Shown here in pieces: positions 46,600 through 57,405 of a DNA stretch of 64,000 bases (positions are counted from its first letter, which is position 1; every line of letters starts with the position of its first letter). The stretch comes from Thysanoteuthis rhombus (Eukaryota; Mollusca; Cephalopoda; Oegopsida; Thysanoteuthidae), in contig OY735218.1 in the NCBI GenBank assembly GCA_963457665.1, positions 44,873,158-44,937,157 on the forward strand. The letters run 5' to 3'. The translations under genes were made by a program, and so were the position numbers. Below the pieces are notes generated by a model, which was given only the letters and a program-made list of their open reading frames with translations, was not told where the DNA came from and made no database searches.

Positions 46600-48176
46600 G
46601 ATATGACATACCTTACAAAATATGAAGACTTTATTTTTTTCTTGGAGATTCTGCCACTTAACCAGACCAAGAGCGAGATCGACTACATACTGGTAGAAAA
46701 GAGTGATACAATCAAAAATATTCAGGCTCTAAATCATGTTAATGTAGGAAGCGACCACAGAGTAATAAAATGCAAGATGCATTGCACAAAAACTCCATTC
46801 TTCCAAACAAGGAGCAAGCAACAAGGAAAAAGATATACAAGCCGCGAGTTACCAATTCAAAGATTTCCCAGAAGTCACTTCGTGGGAGGTAAAGCAAGCC
46901 ACCAAACCAAGAAAGGAAGGAAAGGCCCCAAGACTAAATAACATTACACATTACCACAGTGTTATAAGAAAAGAGGACCCAAAAGATCTAAACAACCAGA
47001 GGCCGATAAATCTACTCAACTTCTATAAATATTTTACCAAAGTGATCATCAACTGAATCAAAAATCTAAAATGCTAGATGAAATAAACCACAAGAACAAA
47101 TTGGCTTCAGGAGAGGCTACTCAACCATGGACCATTCAGTAAATAGAATGAAGAAGAAAGCAGCAGAATAATATATATAATGCCACTCGTTTTAACATTT
47201 GCTAACTTCAAGAAGGCCTTAGACTCAATGGATGGTCACTGATGCAATCATATCACAAGGTGTATACCCTGTATGTGTAAGAATATTTCAACATATCTAC
47301 CGGCTCAGCAAATCCTTTATCAGGCTGCATGAAGACTGTGGTCCTTTCCAACTCGAAAAAAAAGTTGGACAAAGAGATACCAGCTCAGACAAACTCTTCA
47401 CAGCCTGCCTCGAGATGATTTTCTGAAACGTAGAATGGAAGGTAAAGGAATAGACAGCAAATACGTAAGTAACCACAGATTTGCGGATTGCATCGTCTTT
47501 TTTGCTGAAAATAACGTTAGACCAACCGAATTAAAAAAGCAAGAAAGTTGATCTCTACATGGACTTCAGTGAAATAAATGTCATGCAAAACAAAGATATA
47601 AAAGACACGAACACAAAATTCAGAATTGAGCTGAAGAAATTAGACCACTATATCTCTCTCGGACAACGAATCTCCATTGTATTTTCAAGAGAAGAAAAAA
47701 TTAAGCAAAGAATCCCTCTAGGTTGATGAGTTTTTGGTAGGGCAAGCTCAACCTTCAAAGATTAATCCTGAAAAGTAAGGTGTACAACCAGTGCATCCTC
47801 CCTATGGAGCTAAAACATGGAACATAACCAAAAGATTAGAACGATGCGATGTGTACATGAGAGAATCATGCTCAGCATCACATGGAAAGATCACAAGATA
47901 ACACAGGAGTCAGAGATAGAGAATCCATTAGGGAACTCAAATGGCAATGGGCCAGTCACGTAGCAAGAATGGCAAACAAGCGCTAGACATCCAGACTCAT
48001 ATCGTGAATCCCAAGAGATCAAACGTGAAAATGTTGTAAAGATTGGGATGGTGTGACGAACTAGACAAATTCAGAAAGTACTGGGTCCGTGATACCCACG
48101 ATAGCGAGGTCTGGCGAATCTTGGGGAAGATCTATGTCCAACGGCAGACGCTAAACGACTGATGATAATGATGATG
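46600..48176 (+). pseudogene. RTE-like LINE, endonuclease end to (GAT) tail
   Basis: Starts within the endonuclease (SEIDYILVEKSD near 46,671; GSDHRVIKCKM near 46,750, carrying the conserved SDH). The linker is shortened. RT landmarks follow: a decayed 'FRRGYSTMDH' near 47,110, FKKALDSMD near 47,205, an RFADCIVFFAEN where FADD has become FADC near 47,480, and GQRISI near 47,660. The C-terminus (WASHVARMANKR near 47,955) and a GAT-rich 3' end at 48,161-48,176 complete it. The 64-codon frame at 47,232-47,426 retains the block deleted from the copy at 45.3-46.5 kb. Many frameshifts; dead. Confidence 0.75.
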
Positions 48177-48317
48177 TCGTAAACTAATAAAATTGTTTAA
48201 AAGGATGCAATCATGGGCAAGAAACACAGGGTTTGTGTCTATTCAAATACTTATGAGCAGTAATTCTAATATGAATAACATATTGTTTACATAAAAAAAG
48301 ACTGCTCATAAGTATGT

Positions 48318-48350
48318 ACACACACACACACACACACACGCACACACACA

Positions 48351-48402
<52 letters not shown>
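48318..48402. repeat. (CA)n microsatellite with a short (TA) end
   Basis: About 38 CA units with GC and GA interruptions, abutting the 3' end of a minus-strand SINE-A. Confidence 0.95.
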
Positions 48403-48403
48403 A

Positions 48404-48562
48404 TTAAAAATTGCGTTATATTATATTGGAACGATCTCCCGTTCTTACAAGGTGAATGTATCACTTGGCCTAGACAACGTAAATACAATAAACATTCGAA
48501 GAAAATAGGTCTGCAGCAGGGATCAAACTTGCGAGCGATAGGGTAACTGCGTTGCTCTGTTC
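48404..48562 (-). mobile_element. SINE-A copy 5 (minus strand)
   Basis: Minus reading: a D-arm-like 'cagagcaacgcagtt', a T-loop-like 'gtttgatccctgctgc', then the body through 'acgttgtctaggccaagtg' to 'aatataacgcaattt' at the CA tract. It lies about 20 bases from, and opposite to, the next copy. Confidence 0.75.
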
Positions 48563-48579
48563 AGAAATGATTATAAATA

Positions 48580-48800
48580 TTTTATGGTAAGAGCAACGCT
48601 ATGTTGAAACGGCTAACTTATCGGTCGTATGTTTGATTCCTGCAGTTGCCCCATTTTTTTTGAATGGGTATTCTATTTACAATGTATAGGCCAAGTGGTA
48701 TATTCACCGTGTAATAACAGGAGATCAGTTTTTATATTATATTATAACGCAATTTATAATCACTTCAGTGGGATCATATATCCATTTTTTAACAATATAT
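48580..48800 (+). mobile_element. SINE-A copy 6 (plus strand)
   Basis: Head 'ggtaagagcaacgct', T-arm-like 'gtttgattcctgcagttgcc', the 'ccccat' junction, and body landmarks 'ctatttacaatgtatagg', 'attcaccgtgtaataac', 'ataacgcaatttataat' and the 'tccattttttaacaata' end with a short TA run. With copy 5 it forms a head-to-head inverted pair. Confidence 0.75.
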
Positions 48801-48804
48801 TTAT

Positions 48805-48925
48805 ATATATATGTATCAAGTATTTTATATCAATATAACATCGGTATATGAGAAAAATCATTATTACTTATCAATAGAATGCATAGAAATTCATCATCCA
48901 GGAGCATTTATTTACTCTCACAAAA
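48805..48925 (+). repeat. Local duplication, unit 1 (partner at 49,535-49,655)
   Basis: The segment with 'attttatatcaatataaca', 'gtatatg(a/g)g(a/g)aaa' and 'agcatttatt' recurs in the same order 730 bases downstream. The unit follows directly on SINE-A copy 6 and overlaps a 60-codon frame that the second unit does not conserve. Confidence 0.5.
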
Positions 48926-49147
48926 TAGATTTTTTTCAATTCAATAAGATTAACGACCAGCTGTGGATATCTTCACTGAAAACGAGGATATAATGCCCCT
49001 ACAGACTGAATGAAAAGAAAAGAATTTTAACGATTAAATATCCAAGTTTTAGTATTTAGTAAATACCTGCAAAAAATGCCTCGACTTATTTTTTGATGCT
49101 CTATCGTTTGGCAAAAACACATTTAAAAATCTCTATCTTTTCAGAGT

Positions 49148-49396
49148 TATTTAATGCGAAAGACGGGTCCCTCTTATCAATTATGCACTGATGATCATTT
49201 TCACTTATTAAAACTCAATGAATCTGTAACTTCTATAAGCTACCTCAGTTGCTGTAAACGCAATGATCTTGATATAATGGGCTATCAAATGACGAAATTA
49301 AGCCCCCAAAAGAGTTTAAAATATATAAATGAATCTTCAAAAAACATGTTATCGAATAGTCAAAACTGCATGCTACTGTCTTTAATGGTTTCATAG
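49148..49396 (+). CDS. Candidate exon (uncertain)
   Basis: A strong acceptor-like 'ctctatcttttcag' ends at 49,145-49,146 and the following frame is open to a stop at 49,394. It reads SYLMRKTGPSYQLCTDDHFH and on for about 80 codons, with an LSCC pair, two NES sequons and ordinary amino-acid use. It is not low-complexity and matches no transposon motif that I know. No donor is needed if it is terminal. A chance frame is the main alternative. Confidence 0.25.
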   Translation, partial: YLMRKTGPSYQLCTDDHFHLLKLNESVTSISYLSCCKRNDLDIMGYQMTKLSPQKSLKYINESSKNMLSNSQNCMLLSLMVS

Positions 49397-49534
49397 GTTT
49401 GGACAGTTCAGTGACCAAAATATTTGATAGGATTCTGGAAGTAGAAAGGTAAGATTGGATAGCAGAGTAATTCTGTCTTGAGGAGAAATTAAAGGCGTTC
49501 TACACATCCATAGGTTATACATGTATATATGTAT

Positions 49535-49655
49535 ATATAAATAAACCAACTATTTTATATCAATATAACATTAGTATATGGGGAAAATAACGATTCTTAT
49601 CAATACATCCAAAACATACAGAAATACAACATCAAAAAGCATTTATTACTATATG
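49535..49655 (+). repeat. Local duplication, unit 2
   Basis: Diverged partner of 48,805-48,925. Confidence 0.5.
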
Positions 49656-49659
49656 TGTG

Positions 49660-50338
49660 TATTTTTCCTAAAAAGGTCATCTCGTACAAAGTCTAATATG
49701 TTTATGAATTCGTCAAGGGTAATAGTTAACTCATTTTATTAGATTAAGTGCAAGACAGATGGTGTGTATTTTCCTTACAAGAAAATATTTTTTGCTCCTC
49801 TAGGGAAATTCAGCAAACCACAGGCATAGAGTGTTCCCTCAGGCCACCCACCCTTCAGTCTCCTCCTCTTAAAACAAAGAAAATTACTCTATTAGAAAAT
49901 AAAGAAGAAAAATATATATAATATCGAGATTTTCAATCGATCATGATTCGTTTCTGTTTGGGTGAATGATAAGGTTTGTCACTTGTTGAACATCAGCATC
50001 AATAGATCACATCATTGAAATTATTCCAGATAAGAGCAAAGATGTACATGTTCTCTTATTGAAAGTATTGTCAACACCAACTTGCTTGCGGGGGATTTTT
50101 GAAAATTATATGGTCACATCGCCGACTGCGCGATTGTTAATAAATACGATACACCCCCACTACGCTTAATAAGGACAAAGTGTTCTTTGATTGGGAATTG
50201 TTTAATCTTATTTATATCGCCAAACCAGTGTAAAACAATTTCCGCAAAAGACAATGTTTTTTTCTGTTCAACTTCCAACTCTAAACTGGCACAAAACATT
50301 TTTGGAATAGGGAAGAGTCAATATTTTGGATGTCATGT
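49660..50338. other. Unassigned DNA
   Basis: Nothing recognised. Confidence 0.4.
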
Positions 50339-50339
50339 G

Positions 50340-50345
50340 TATGTT

Positions 50346-50393
<48 letters not shown>

Positions 50394-50420
50394 TGTGCGT
50401 GTGTGTGTGTGTGCGTGTAT
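50340..50420. repeat. (GT)n microsatellite
   Basis: About 30 GT units with a few TA/GC interruptions. Confidence 0.95.
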
Positions 50421-51700
50421 TTGCCTGTGTGTTTGTATGTGTTTGCAATGTGTTTCAAATTTTAGTTTTTTCTAGATTTCCTTTGTCATATTATTGGTTT
50501 GTTGGTTTAAAATTATTTTAGATATAGGTAATTTGTTGCAGTCTTCTACTATTAGTTCTTTATCACTTGTTTGTTTATTTATCTCCCCTAAGGGAGGAAG
50601 TGAGGTTTTAATCTCTGTGCTTATGACTGGTCGTTATGAATTATTTTGGTTGTTTTGGAGTGTTTACAACACCTCTTATCAGTCGTGTTATGGATTATCA
50701 ATTGTAACATTGATGGAATGGGATTCGTTACAGGAGATATATTTTATATTGTAGTTAGCTGTCTACTGGTTTTTGAGTTTGCTCTTACATGGTGTTAGTT
50801 GTTTGTGTTTAATTCTTTCCATGTCTTTAGTGGTTCAATTTTTACACATCAAAGATAATCATAAATGAGATTGTGATTTGTCTCAGAGGATTAAATTGAG
50901 CTCATAAAGGCTTGGGTTTAATAAGGTAACAGTGGTAATTGATTTTGGTGTACTGCATGTGGGATATTCGTAGAAATTTTGAGCGATGGCAAAGCCTGAC
51001 AGTTACTTCATCTTTTTCTAATCAGTAAGTCTGTTTTTAATAAAGGTGAAAATTTCGATATTTTCATTCAAAAATGGGCAGCACAGATTTTCAGTATTCT
51101 GGCACGCAGTATGGATTATGATGTATTGTTTTTGTATTTTTCATTTAAAAAAGGTGAAGTATGGTTGGCTAATCATTATCTAAACGGCGATTTGCATATT
51201 CTTATGTGACATTTCGTTTGTAAGGGTTTCTCTATAGTTAAGATTTCAGCCTGATATACAATATTAGATCTCAGACATTTGTTTTGCAAAGGACACTTAT
51301 TCTTATTTGTACAATTGCCGTCTGGTTTGCTTTTTTTTCATTTGTGTTATTCCTTATTTCTTTGTTGTGATGAAATATAATTTTGCACCCTGAGATTGAC
51401 TGCTTCGTAAACGCACACATTATGTCCTGACACTTCATGGTGTCATCCAGAGGTGAACAAATCACAAATGCTTTTGTGAGTAACTTACCCACAGAAAAAC
51501 AGGTAATTTTTTCATAAAGAAGTAATTTTCCTGCTTTCAATTCAAAAAAGTCGAATAAGAAAAACAAAAAAAACGTATTTCTTTAAAGTTTCGAAACTTA
51601 CTAACCACCAGAAAAATAAAACGTTATTCTTCGAAAGAAAAAAAAGTATGTTTTGTGGTTTCACTCCAACTATTGTAACACCTTTAAGAATGATTGGTAA
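50421..51700. other. Unassigned DNA
   Basis: T-rich plus strand with several 60-100-codon frames, none recognised (50,494-50,754 plus; 51,271-51,567 minus). Confidence 0.35.
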
Positions 51701-51709
51701 TGGTAATTG

Positions 51710-51950
51710 CTTTGTTTACAAGTAATCTGATAGTTCTAGGTTCAATCCCAGTGTGAGACAATAATAATACTACTAATGCTAAGAGGGGAGTGCGGTCAAT
51801 ATACTACCGTCGGTTAAATAAAGGGTTCGGTTCGTTACTTCCCCACACCTGCCAGATGATACCTGATGAAGGCTGTAGAGTACAACGGCCGAAACGTTGT
51901 ATGAAAAACAACCAAGATGAGGATGGTCCGAATAATAATAGAAATATTGG
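51710..51950 (+). mobile_element. SINE-D copy 1 (tRNA SINE with hammerhead-like motif)
   Basis: The 5' end is truncated in the tRNA head, but box B 'ggttcaatccca' survives at 51,740. It shares with 58,440-58,720 a long well-conserved body: 'gcggtcaatatac', 'ccgtcggttaaataaaggg', 'ttccccacacctgccagat', the hammerhead-like motif and the 3' end 'gatgaggatggtccgaata'. A 68-codon frame over it is fortuitous. The high similarity of the two bodies compared with other SINE families here suggests recent activity. Confidence 0.75.
51858..51903 (+). ncRNA. Hammerhead-ribozyme-like motif in SINE-D copy 1
   Basis: CTGATGA (51,863-51,869) is followed by a hairpin GGCTGT/ACGGCC (six pairs, one G-T; 8-base loop) and GAAAC (51,891-51,895), then GTT (51,896-51,898). 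ATAC just before the core and GTAT just after GTT can pair as helix I. This is the arrangement of the hammerhead core (CUGANGA, helix II, GAAA, NUH). Deviations: one extra A between core and helix II; the cleavage triplet would be GUU; helix III would be only the self-complementary ACGT, which in known cases works as a dimer. Activity unknown. Confidence 0.4.
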
Positions 51951-53640
51951 AAACGGAATTTACAAACTTAGTTTGAATTTCACACGGGACACTTGACTCA
52001 GCTATAATGACCTTGAAAACGGCATGAATCCACATTTTTCAATCAAAAAAAGAAAAAAAAGACCCCCCATGTATATTGTCGACTTTGACCAAGTCCAGAC
52101 AGTCATAGACACATAGATAGAATGTTTGTGCATTCTGGAGAAGACTTTTATCATCTTTTAGTCACAAACATTTTTGTTGCTGATGTCAGTATAATTTGCA
52201 TAGATATTTCACAAAAGTTTTAAAGAGGAAGAAAATCTCAAGAAAATTTTTTTCGTGCGACGATGAAATACAAATTCTTGAAGCATTGCAATTTTTCCCA
52301 TGTGTATGTTTTACTACAAGCGAAGAAAATAGCATTTAGTGCGTGTTTGGAATATTTTAAAGAAAGAAAAATGTCAGTCTCCAAAGACAATGTTGCTAAT
52401 GTTTTATGACGTATTCGTTTTTTGTTTAGTTTTATTTGTCTCAGCTTATTTGTTTCAAATGATTTTTTAGTTTTGTGGTCATCTCAAATCGAATACTTCC
52501 TAGAAGAAATCGATGTTTTTTTCATTTTTTCGAATAACTTTGCGATCGTGTGAAACATGTTTCTGCTGAGCAGACCCTAGCATAGCATCACAACCGTGAC
52601 GGATCAAATTAAATCTTCTCAGCCCTGTGATCCTATTTCGGAGGTTAGGTACAGGACCAAGTTTAGCTTCCAACCCTCTGGAGTGAGTGGCTGCCCTGAA
52701 CAATATCTTTTCATGGCTCAAATATTTACTATCGGCATTTTTTAGATTTTTGTTCAGTAATACATATGCAGGTATCGTTTCAATTTTTGGAAGTTCGCTT
52801 TGCACCCATCATTTTACGAAAAAAGATGAAAGAATAAATTACGTTCGGCGTTTGTTGTGCAGTAAATAGTTACAGGGGTAGCACGCACATCCTTCATCTC
52901 TCGCATACACTCAAGTCTCCCTTACATTCCCCCACCCCAGTGAATCAGCCTGAAAATATCACCCTCATCATTTTAGATAGCTGGAAGCGCTAAAATATTT
53001 TGGTGATGGTAATTGCTTTTTTCCCATCATTTCAGCTTACAATTCTTTTTGATAAAAACACTCTATTGTCAAATAGTAGATTAAACCTGTACACATGCCT
53101 CTATGAATCCACAGTATAAGTAGTGCGTGTCCTTTCCAATGGGTATGACAACCTTTTACGGTTTCTACTTACCTTTTGCTCACTCACTTCTCTGTCAACC
53201 ATCATGGCATGTCAGGTACAAGACATTTATGGTCAAAGGAGGATAATTGCTTTTTTGTTCAATGATGAGTTTGTCTTGCAATGTTGGTGCAGTGACATAC
53301 ATTCTCAATGTGTACTCAACTATTATGGCCCTGTAGGAGATCAAAGAGAGAATCTGGAAGAAAGTTCTTAAACAGACCTTACAAGGGAACTAGGAAGATT
53401 GTGAATTCGTTCCCTTCATTTTTGGAACAGTGCTGAAGACACATGCAAAAAAGGTTGGATAGACCTTAATCCTAACTTTTGCAAAAATACCGTAAATAAT
53501 GGACATCCAAGAAAAGTTTGAAATTATTCAAGAATAAGTTCTGCCTCGAATGATGGAGAAATGATAAATATGTATGCAATGCAAATAGCGTCAGTAGTTT
53601 ACATTGCCAACGGCTACATCTATTTAGATTCCAACAAGCA
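51951..53640. other. Unassigned DNA
   Basis: A 101-codon minus frame (52,500-52,805; segment LGPVPNLRNRITGLRR) has ordinary composition and is GC-richer, but I recognise no family. A plus frame at 53,123-53,371 is unassigned. Confidence 0.3.
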
Positions 53641-53659
53641 GCAAGATACCGCGCAGTTA

Positions 53660-54250
53660 ACTAATATGTATCAATCTATTGATTGGTCAGTGGCTAAATT
53701 GATTGTGTATTTCCCACCACTTACAGGGACTGGCAACCGACCATAGTTGAAATTTAAGATTTCGGATGCTGATTTTCAAGCAAGGCAAGCAATCCCCTCT
53801 CAAATTTTACCTCATTTAACTTCATTCTATCATAAATAACTATCATGGTTAATCAAGGGGCTTGCTCAATGGCTAAAACTGTTGTATATTTTCCAGCTAC
53901 ACTACTGATCAATGCTCGACCCTTGGTAGCAATAGTTGCAGATTTTCACGGTAAGCAGTAAGCATTCCCAGTTTGATAGATTGGCGGAACACTAACTTGC
54001 GACCTTCATATTTCTTCTGTACCAATCTGAGGTGTGTTTATATTTTTAGCTGTGTGTAAACGCATGTAAACACAGACACACACATGCATGCAATGAGTGT
54101 GTGTATGAAATTGTATGAGTCTTTTGTGTATGTGTGTGTGTGTGTGTGTGGACGCTTCGTTGTGCAACAAAAGTCGTGTTAGAACCCCAAATAAAAGCCA
54201 ATATTTCGGAAGCTGATTTTCAGTGTTGACAGCAGGTAAGCACTGCTCAA
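53660..54250 (+). repeat. Three diverged tRNA-like units in direct order
   Basis: Units near 53,680-53,800, 53,860-53,970 and 54,150-54,250 share a box-A-like 'ggtcagtggctaa' / 'gctcaatggctaa' (first two) and a downstream 'tttcgga(t/a)gctgattttca' block (first and third; 'gcagattttcacgg' in the second). All are followed by a 'caagcaa/taagca' run. They look like repeated insertions or a tandem array of an old tRNA SINE. Confidence 0.4.
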
Positions 54251-54384
54251 TATACGTATATACTCCTACATATCTTTTTTTAAATGTATTTAAGCATAAT
54301 TCTTCGAAAGGTCAAAAGTGAAGGGAAACCTTTCCTCCTTTAAGGAACAAAAAGTGAAGCGAACTAACCTCTGGCAAACTTTTG

Positions 54385-54543
54385 TCTTGTCTTTCCCAAC
54401 TACGTTTCCTGTTCCACCGGCATAAATCAGTTAGACTTTTTATCCAATCTGTTGTCCATCTTCTCGTTATGTGCCCAGCCCATCTTCATTTTGTACGACA
54501 TCCTTCATTCACCCTATTTACGTAAGGTGGACAGAGTGGTTTG

Positions 54544-54545
<2 letters not shown>
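54385..54545 (-). pseudogene. LINE 3' end scrap (GHxxRR-type tail)
   Basis: The minus frame reads RWAGHITRRWTTDWIKSL near 54,440-54,495, then a WNRKRSW relic, a match to the C-terminal GHxARRxDxRW segment of RTE-like LINE proteins. About 50 residues with a stop. It abuts a (TA)n tract at 54,549-54,594. Confidence 0.5.

Positions 54546-54548
<3 letters not shown>

Positions 54549-54594
<46 letters not shown>
54549..54594. repeat. (TA)n microsatellite
   Basis: About 23 TA units. Confidence 0.95.
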
Positions 54595-54599
<5 letters not shown>

Positions 54600-55620
54600 G
54601 TATAACTCAATACATACTTCTATTTTTAAGCAAAAGCCTTTATCAAACGATATGCACTTTGAAATTTGGTGAACCTTTCATCCGTAAATTTGAAAGATCT
54701 TTCAATGTATGGAATTTATCAGATCTGCTATCTCCTCTTATGGGTTATCCGACAATGCAGAATCGAAAACACTGAGCAAATATTCAGTGCTGTCTTGCGA
54801 TCTCTCTATTTGCGAATTATTAAAATAATAAGTGATATAGTCTATTTGCTAATATCATGTGTGTATATAAAGTCTGACAATCATCATCATCATTATCATC
54901 ATCATGGACAAATGACATGCCGACCGTGGCAGTGCAAACCTTTGCTTATCCCCTTGTTCTTATGGGATTCTGAGTTTGTTTTTAAGTGTTTCCCTTAATT
55001 ATGAACGTGAAACATATTTTAATCGTATTAATTAGTTACAGATGAATCAAATTAACTTATATCGAAAATATCATTTTGAGTCTGCTATACTTGGTAAGGT
55101 TACGGGGGCTGAGCATAATGATCTGCCAGAAACAGTTAACCATATATTCAGTCTAATCAATCTCTTTCACTACTCTTTTTCCATGTATATGTGTGCGTAT
55201 GCATATGCCTGTGTATACATATTCGTGTGCACTTACATGTCTGTGTTCATGTTCCTATTTTGTGAATATGAAATAAATGCTTCTCATGATGTGTGCATGA
55301 GAGTTTTCATGTTCATGAATGTTTACATGTTCAAGCATTTATGAGCGTTTTCATCTGAGTGTATGTGGACACACACTCAGACAAGCATACACACACTGAC
55401 ACACGCCCAAATAAGCATTCGTGCGTATATATTCATGTGAATACATTTTCATGGGTGTGTGCGTTTTTTCGAATGATTTTCATGCGTGTGCGAGTGTTTG
55501 CGAGTTTAAATTTGTACGAGTTAATGTACACGCAATTTTGAATATCTTTGAGTATGTTTATGTGTGTACATGTTCATATGTGTGTAAGTTTTTATGTTAA
55601 TATAGATCTTTGCGTTTTCA

Positions 55621-55652
<32 letters not shown>

Positions 55653-55780
55653 CTCTTTCATGCATGTGTACTTATCTGTACATATGTATGCATTCGTGTG
55701 TATTGCTGTACGATATCGGTGCCGTCGCAATGGATTTCAGACCCATTAGACATCATTAGCAAAATAAATAATTATTGATT
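54600..55780. other. Unassigned DNA with (CAT)n and TG-rich tracts
   Basis: (CAT)n-like at 54,880-54,906. A degenerate TG/CA-rich stretch covers 55,180-55,720 with (GT)n at 55,626-55,652. A 110-codon plus frame (54,666-54,998) spans the CAT run and is not recognised. Confidence 0.4.
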
Positions 55781-55869
55781 ACTGAGTCTACCTTAATGAT
55801 CCCCATGAATGTCGAATAAATCCATAACGAACGTTATCCATTATCAATTAATTCTATTCTGTCGCGTCT

Positions 55870-56390
55870 TCCTGTCTTTTCATCTGTTTGTCTCACTGTC
55901 TGTCTACACGATATCTCCGAAAGTTCTCGATAGATTTTAATGACATTTTGTTGGCAAGGTAGGGCAATTGGGGTAATGAAGAAGAGTATAGATTTTGAGG
56001 CGGATACAGTAATTTAATTTTGATTATTTGGAATAGTTTCCCATTTTACCCACACATTTAAGCATATGCATATATATCTTTCCATTCGATATCTCCAAAA
56101 GTTCTCAATGAATGGCCATAAACCTTGGCGGAAGGGTGGACGATAGGCTACGAAAAGGGTGATTGAATTGCATAATTATCTCTGCTACATCTTATATGTT
56201 TACACCACATGATATCACCAAACGTTCATGACTATCCATACGATATATTCAAAAGGTTCCAATAAAATTTTGTTGAAGGGTGGGTAATTGGCTAGCAAAA
56301 AGTGATTAAATTTAGGAGGGATCCATGCGCAATTACATCTCCGGACAATGGTGTTGGCAGAGGTATGCACTGTCGGAGTGTTTATTAGTT
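55870..56390. mobile_element. Rep-3 copy 2
   Basis: Ends with 'tgttggcagaggt' at 56,352-56,364, as in copy 1. The left inverted repeat is not clear. Three internal units start near 55,910, 56,088 and 56,240 with 'gatat(c/a)t(c/t)caaaag'-type sequence followed by 'gaagggtgg'. Copy 1 has two units, so unit number varies. Confidence 0.55.
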
Positions 56391-56399
56391 TTTAACAGG

Positions 56400-56640
56400 T
56401 ATTTCTTTGCAATTACTCAGATGGTCACTTCACAAACATCTGCTATGAACGGACATTAAGAATAAGCAAGCGAGACTTGATTTTTTAAAAATTTCAGACT
56501 TTTTTTCAGTGATCTATGCCAAGAATAACTTATCCACTGATACCATATTATTAATTGAGCACCCCAACACAGCCTACTACAAAAAGATGTTAGTCACGTG
56601 ACTGTTCTTATTGAGTGACTGGTCGTATGAAAGTTTCCGT
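56400..56640 (+). repeat. Rep-1 dispersed repeat, 3' portion
   Basis: Matches the distal half of the family: 'cagtgatctatgcc', 'caccccaacacagcctac' and 'gtcacgtgactgttc' in family order. Immediately adjoins Rep-3 copy 2. Confidence 0.5.
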
Positions 56641-56713
56641 TAGAAGCATAACGTCAACTTAGTAGACAAAAAAAAAAAAAAATAGTTCAAAAATTTTGTC
56701 TTTCAAATTTGCT

Positions 56714-56955
56714 TCAGTGAACAAACTGCAACAGCCATGGATATTATATTGAGGAACCAATTGGATTTTATCGGGAGAACATTAAAACATGAACATTTTG
56801 GTGTCCTATTTGTTTTAAGAAAGAAAATAAATGCAGTTCATTTGAAAATTTCATTTAATGTTAGTTGTGACCAAGGTGTTTGCCATAGCGAAACAGTTTG
56901 TAAGTTCATCTTGCAAACTAATGAATTCGTTTCTCATTGTGATTCAGCAATTTGA
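56714..56955 (+). CDS. Candidate exon (uncertain)
   Basis: A good acceptor 'tctttcaaatttgcttcag' ends at 56,713. The frame then runs open to a stop at 56,953 for about 80 codons (MDIILRNQLDFIG in the N-terminal third; five cysteines towards the end). Composition is ordinary and no transposon motif is seen. It is preceded by Rep-1, so the exon would sit just downstream of an insertion. A chance open frame cannot be excluded. Confidence 0.25.
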
Positions 56956-57241
56956 ATTTCATCAATGACTAGTTGTAGTTCAGCCACTCGCGTAGAGCGA
57001 AGTTTTCTCAAAATCAGATATGATGCAAAGGAGATTTATTGTTCTTGACACATCTATTATGTAAAACAGCTGACTCTCTTTCTCACAATGCAGCCCGTTA
57101 AACACTTTCACAGCTTAGACAAATTCGGCATGCGTACTCAATGGGGGCATAGTGGAATGATTTTTAAGGGGTTTTGAAGGGAATCATATTTGCAATGAAA
57201 TTAAAATTCAAAATGAACTTTTAATATCCGTTCAGAACGTA

Positions 57242-57245
<4 letters not shown>

Positions 57246-57287
<42 letters not shown>

Positions 57288-57310
57288 AACTGTTAACTAT
57301 CTGATTATAT

Positions 57311-57403
<93 letters not shown>

Positions 57404-57405
57404 TA
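57246..57405. repeat. (TA)n and (CA)n microsatellite cluster
   Basis: TA at 57,246-57,284, CA at 57,310-57,328, then about 32 TA units to 57,394 and a CA end. No gene in 56,960-57,690. Confidence 0.95.
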
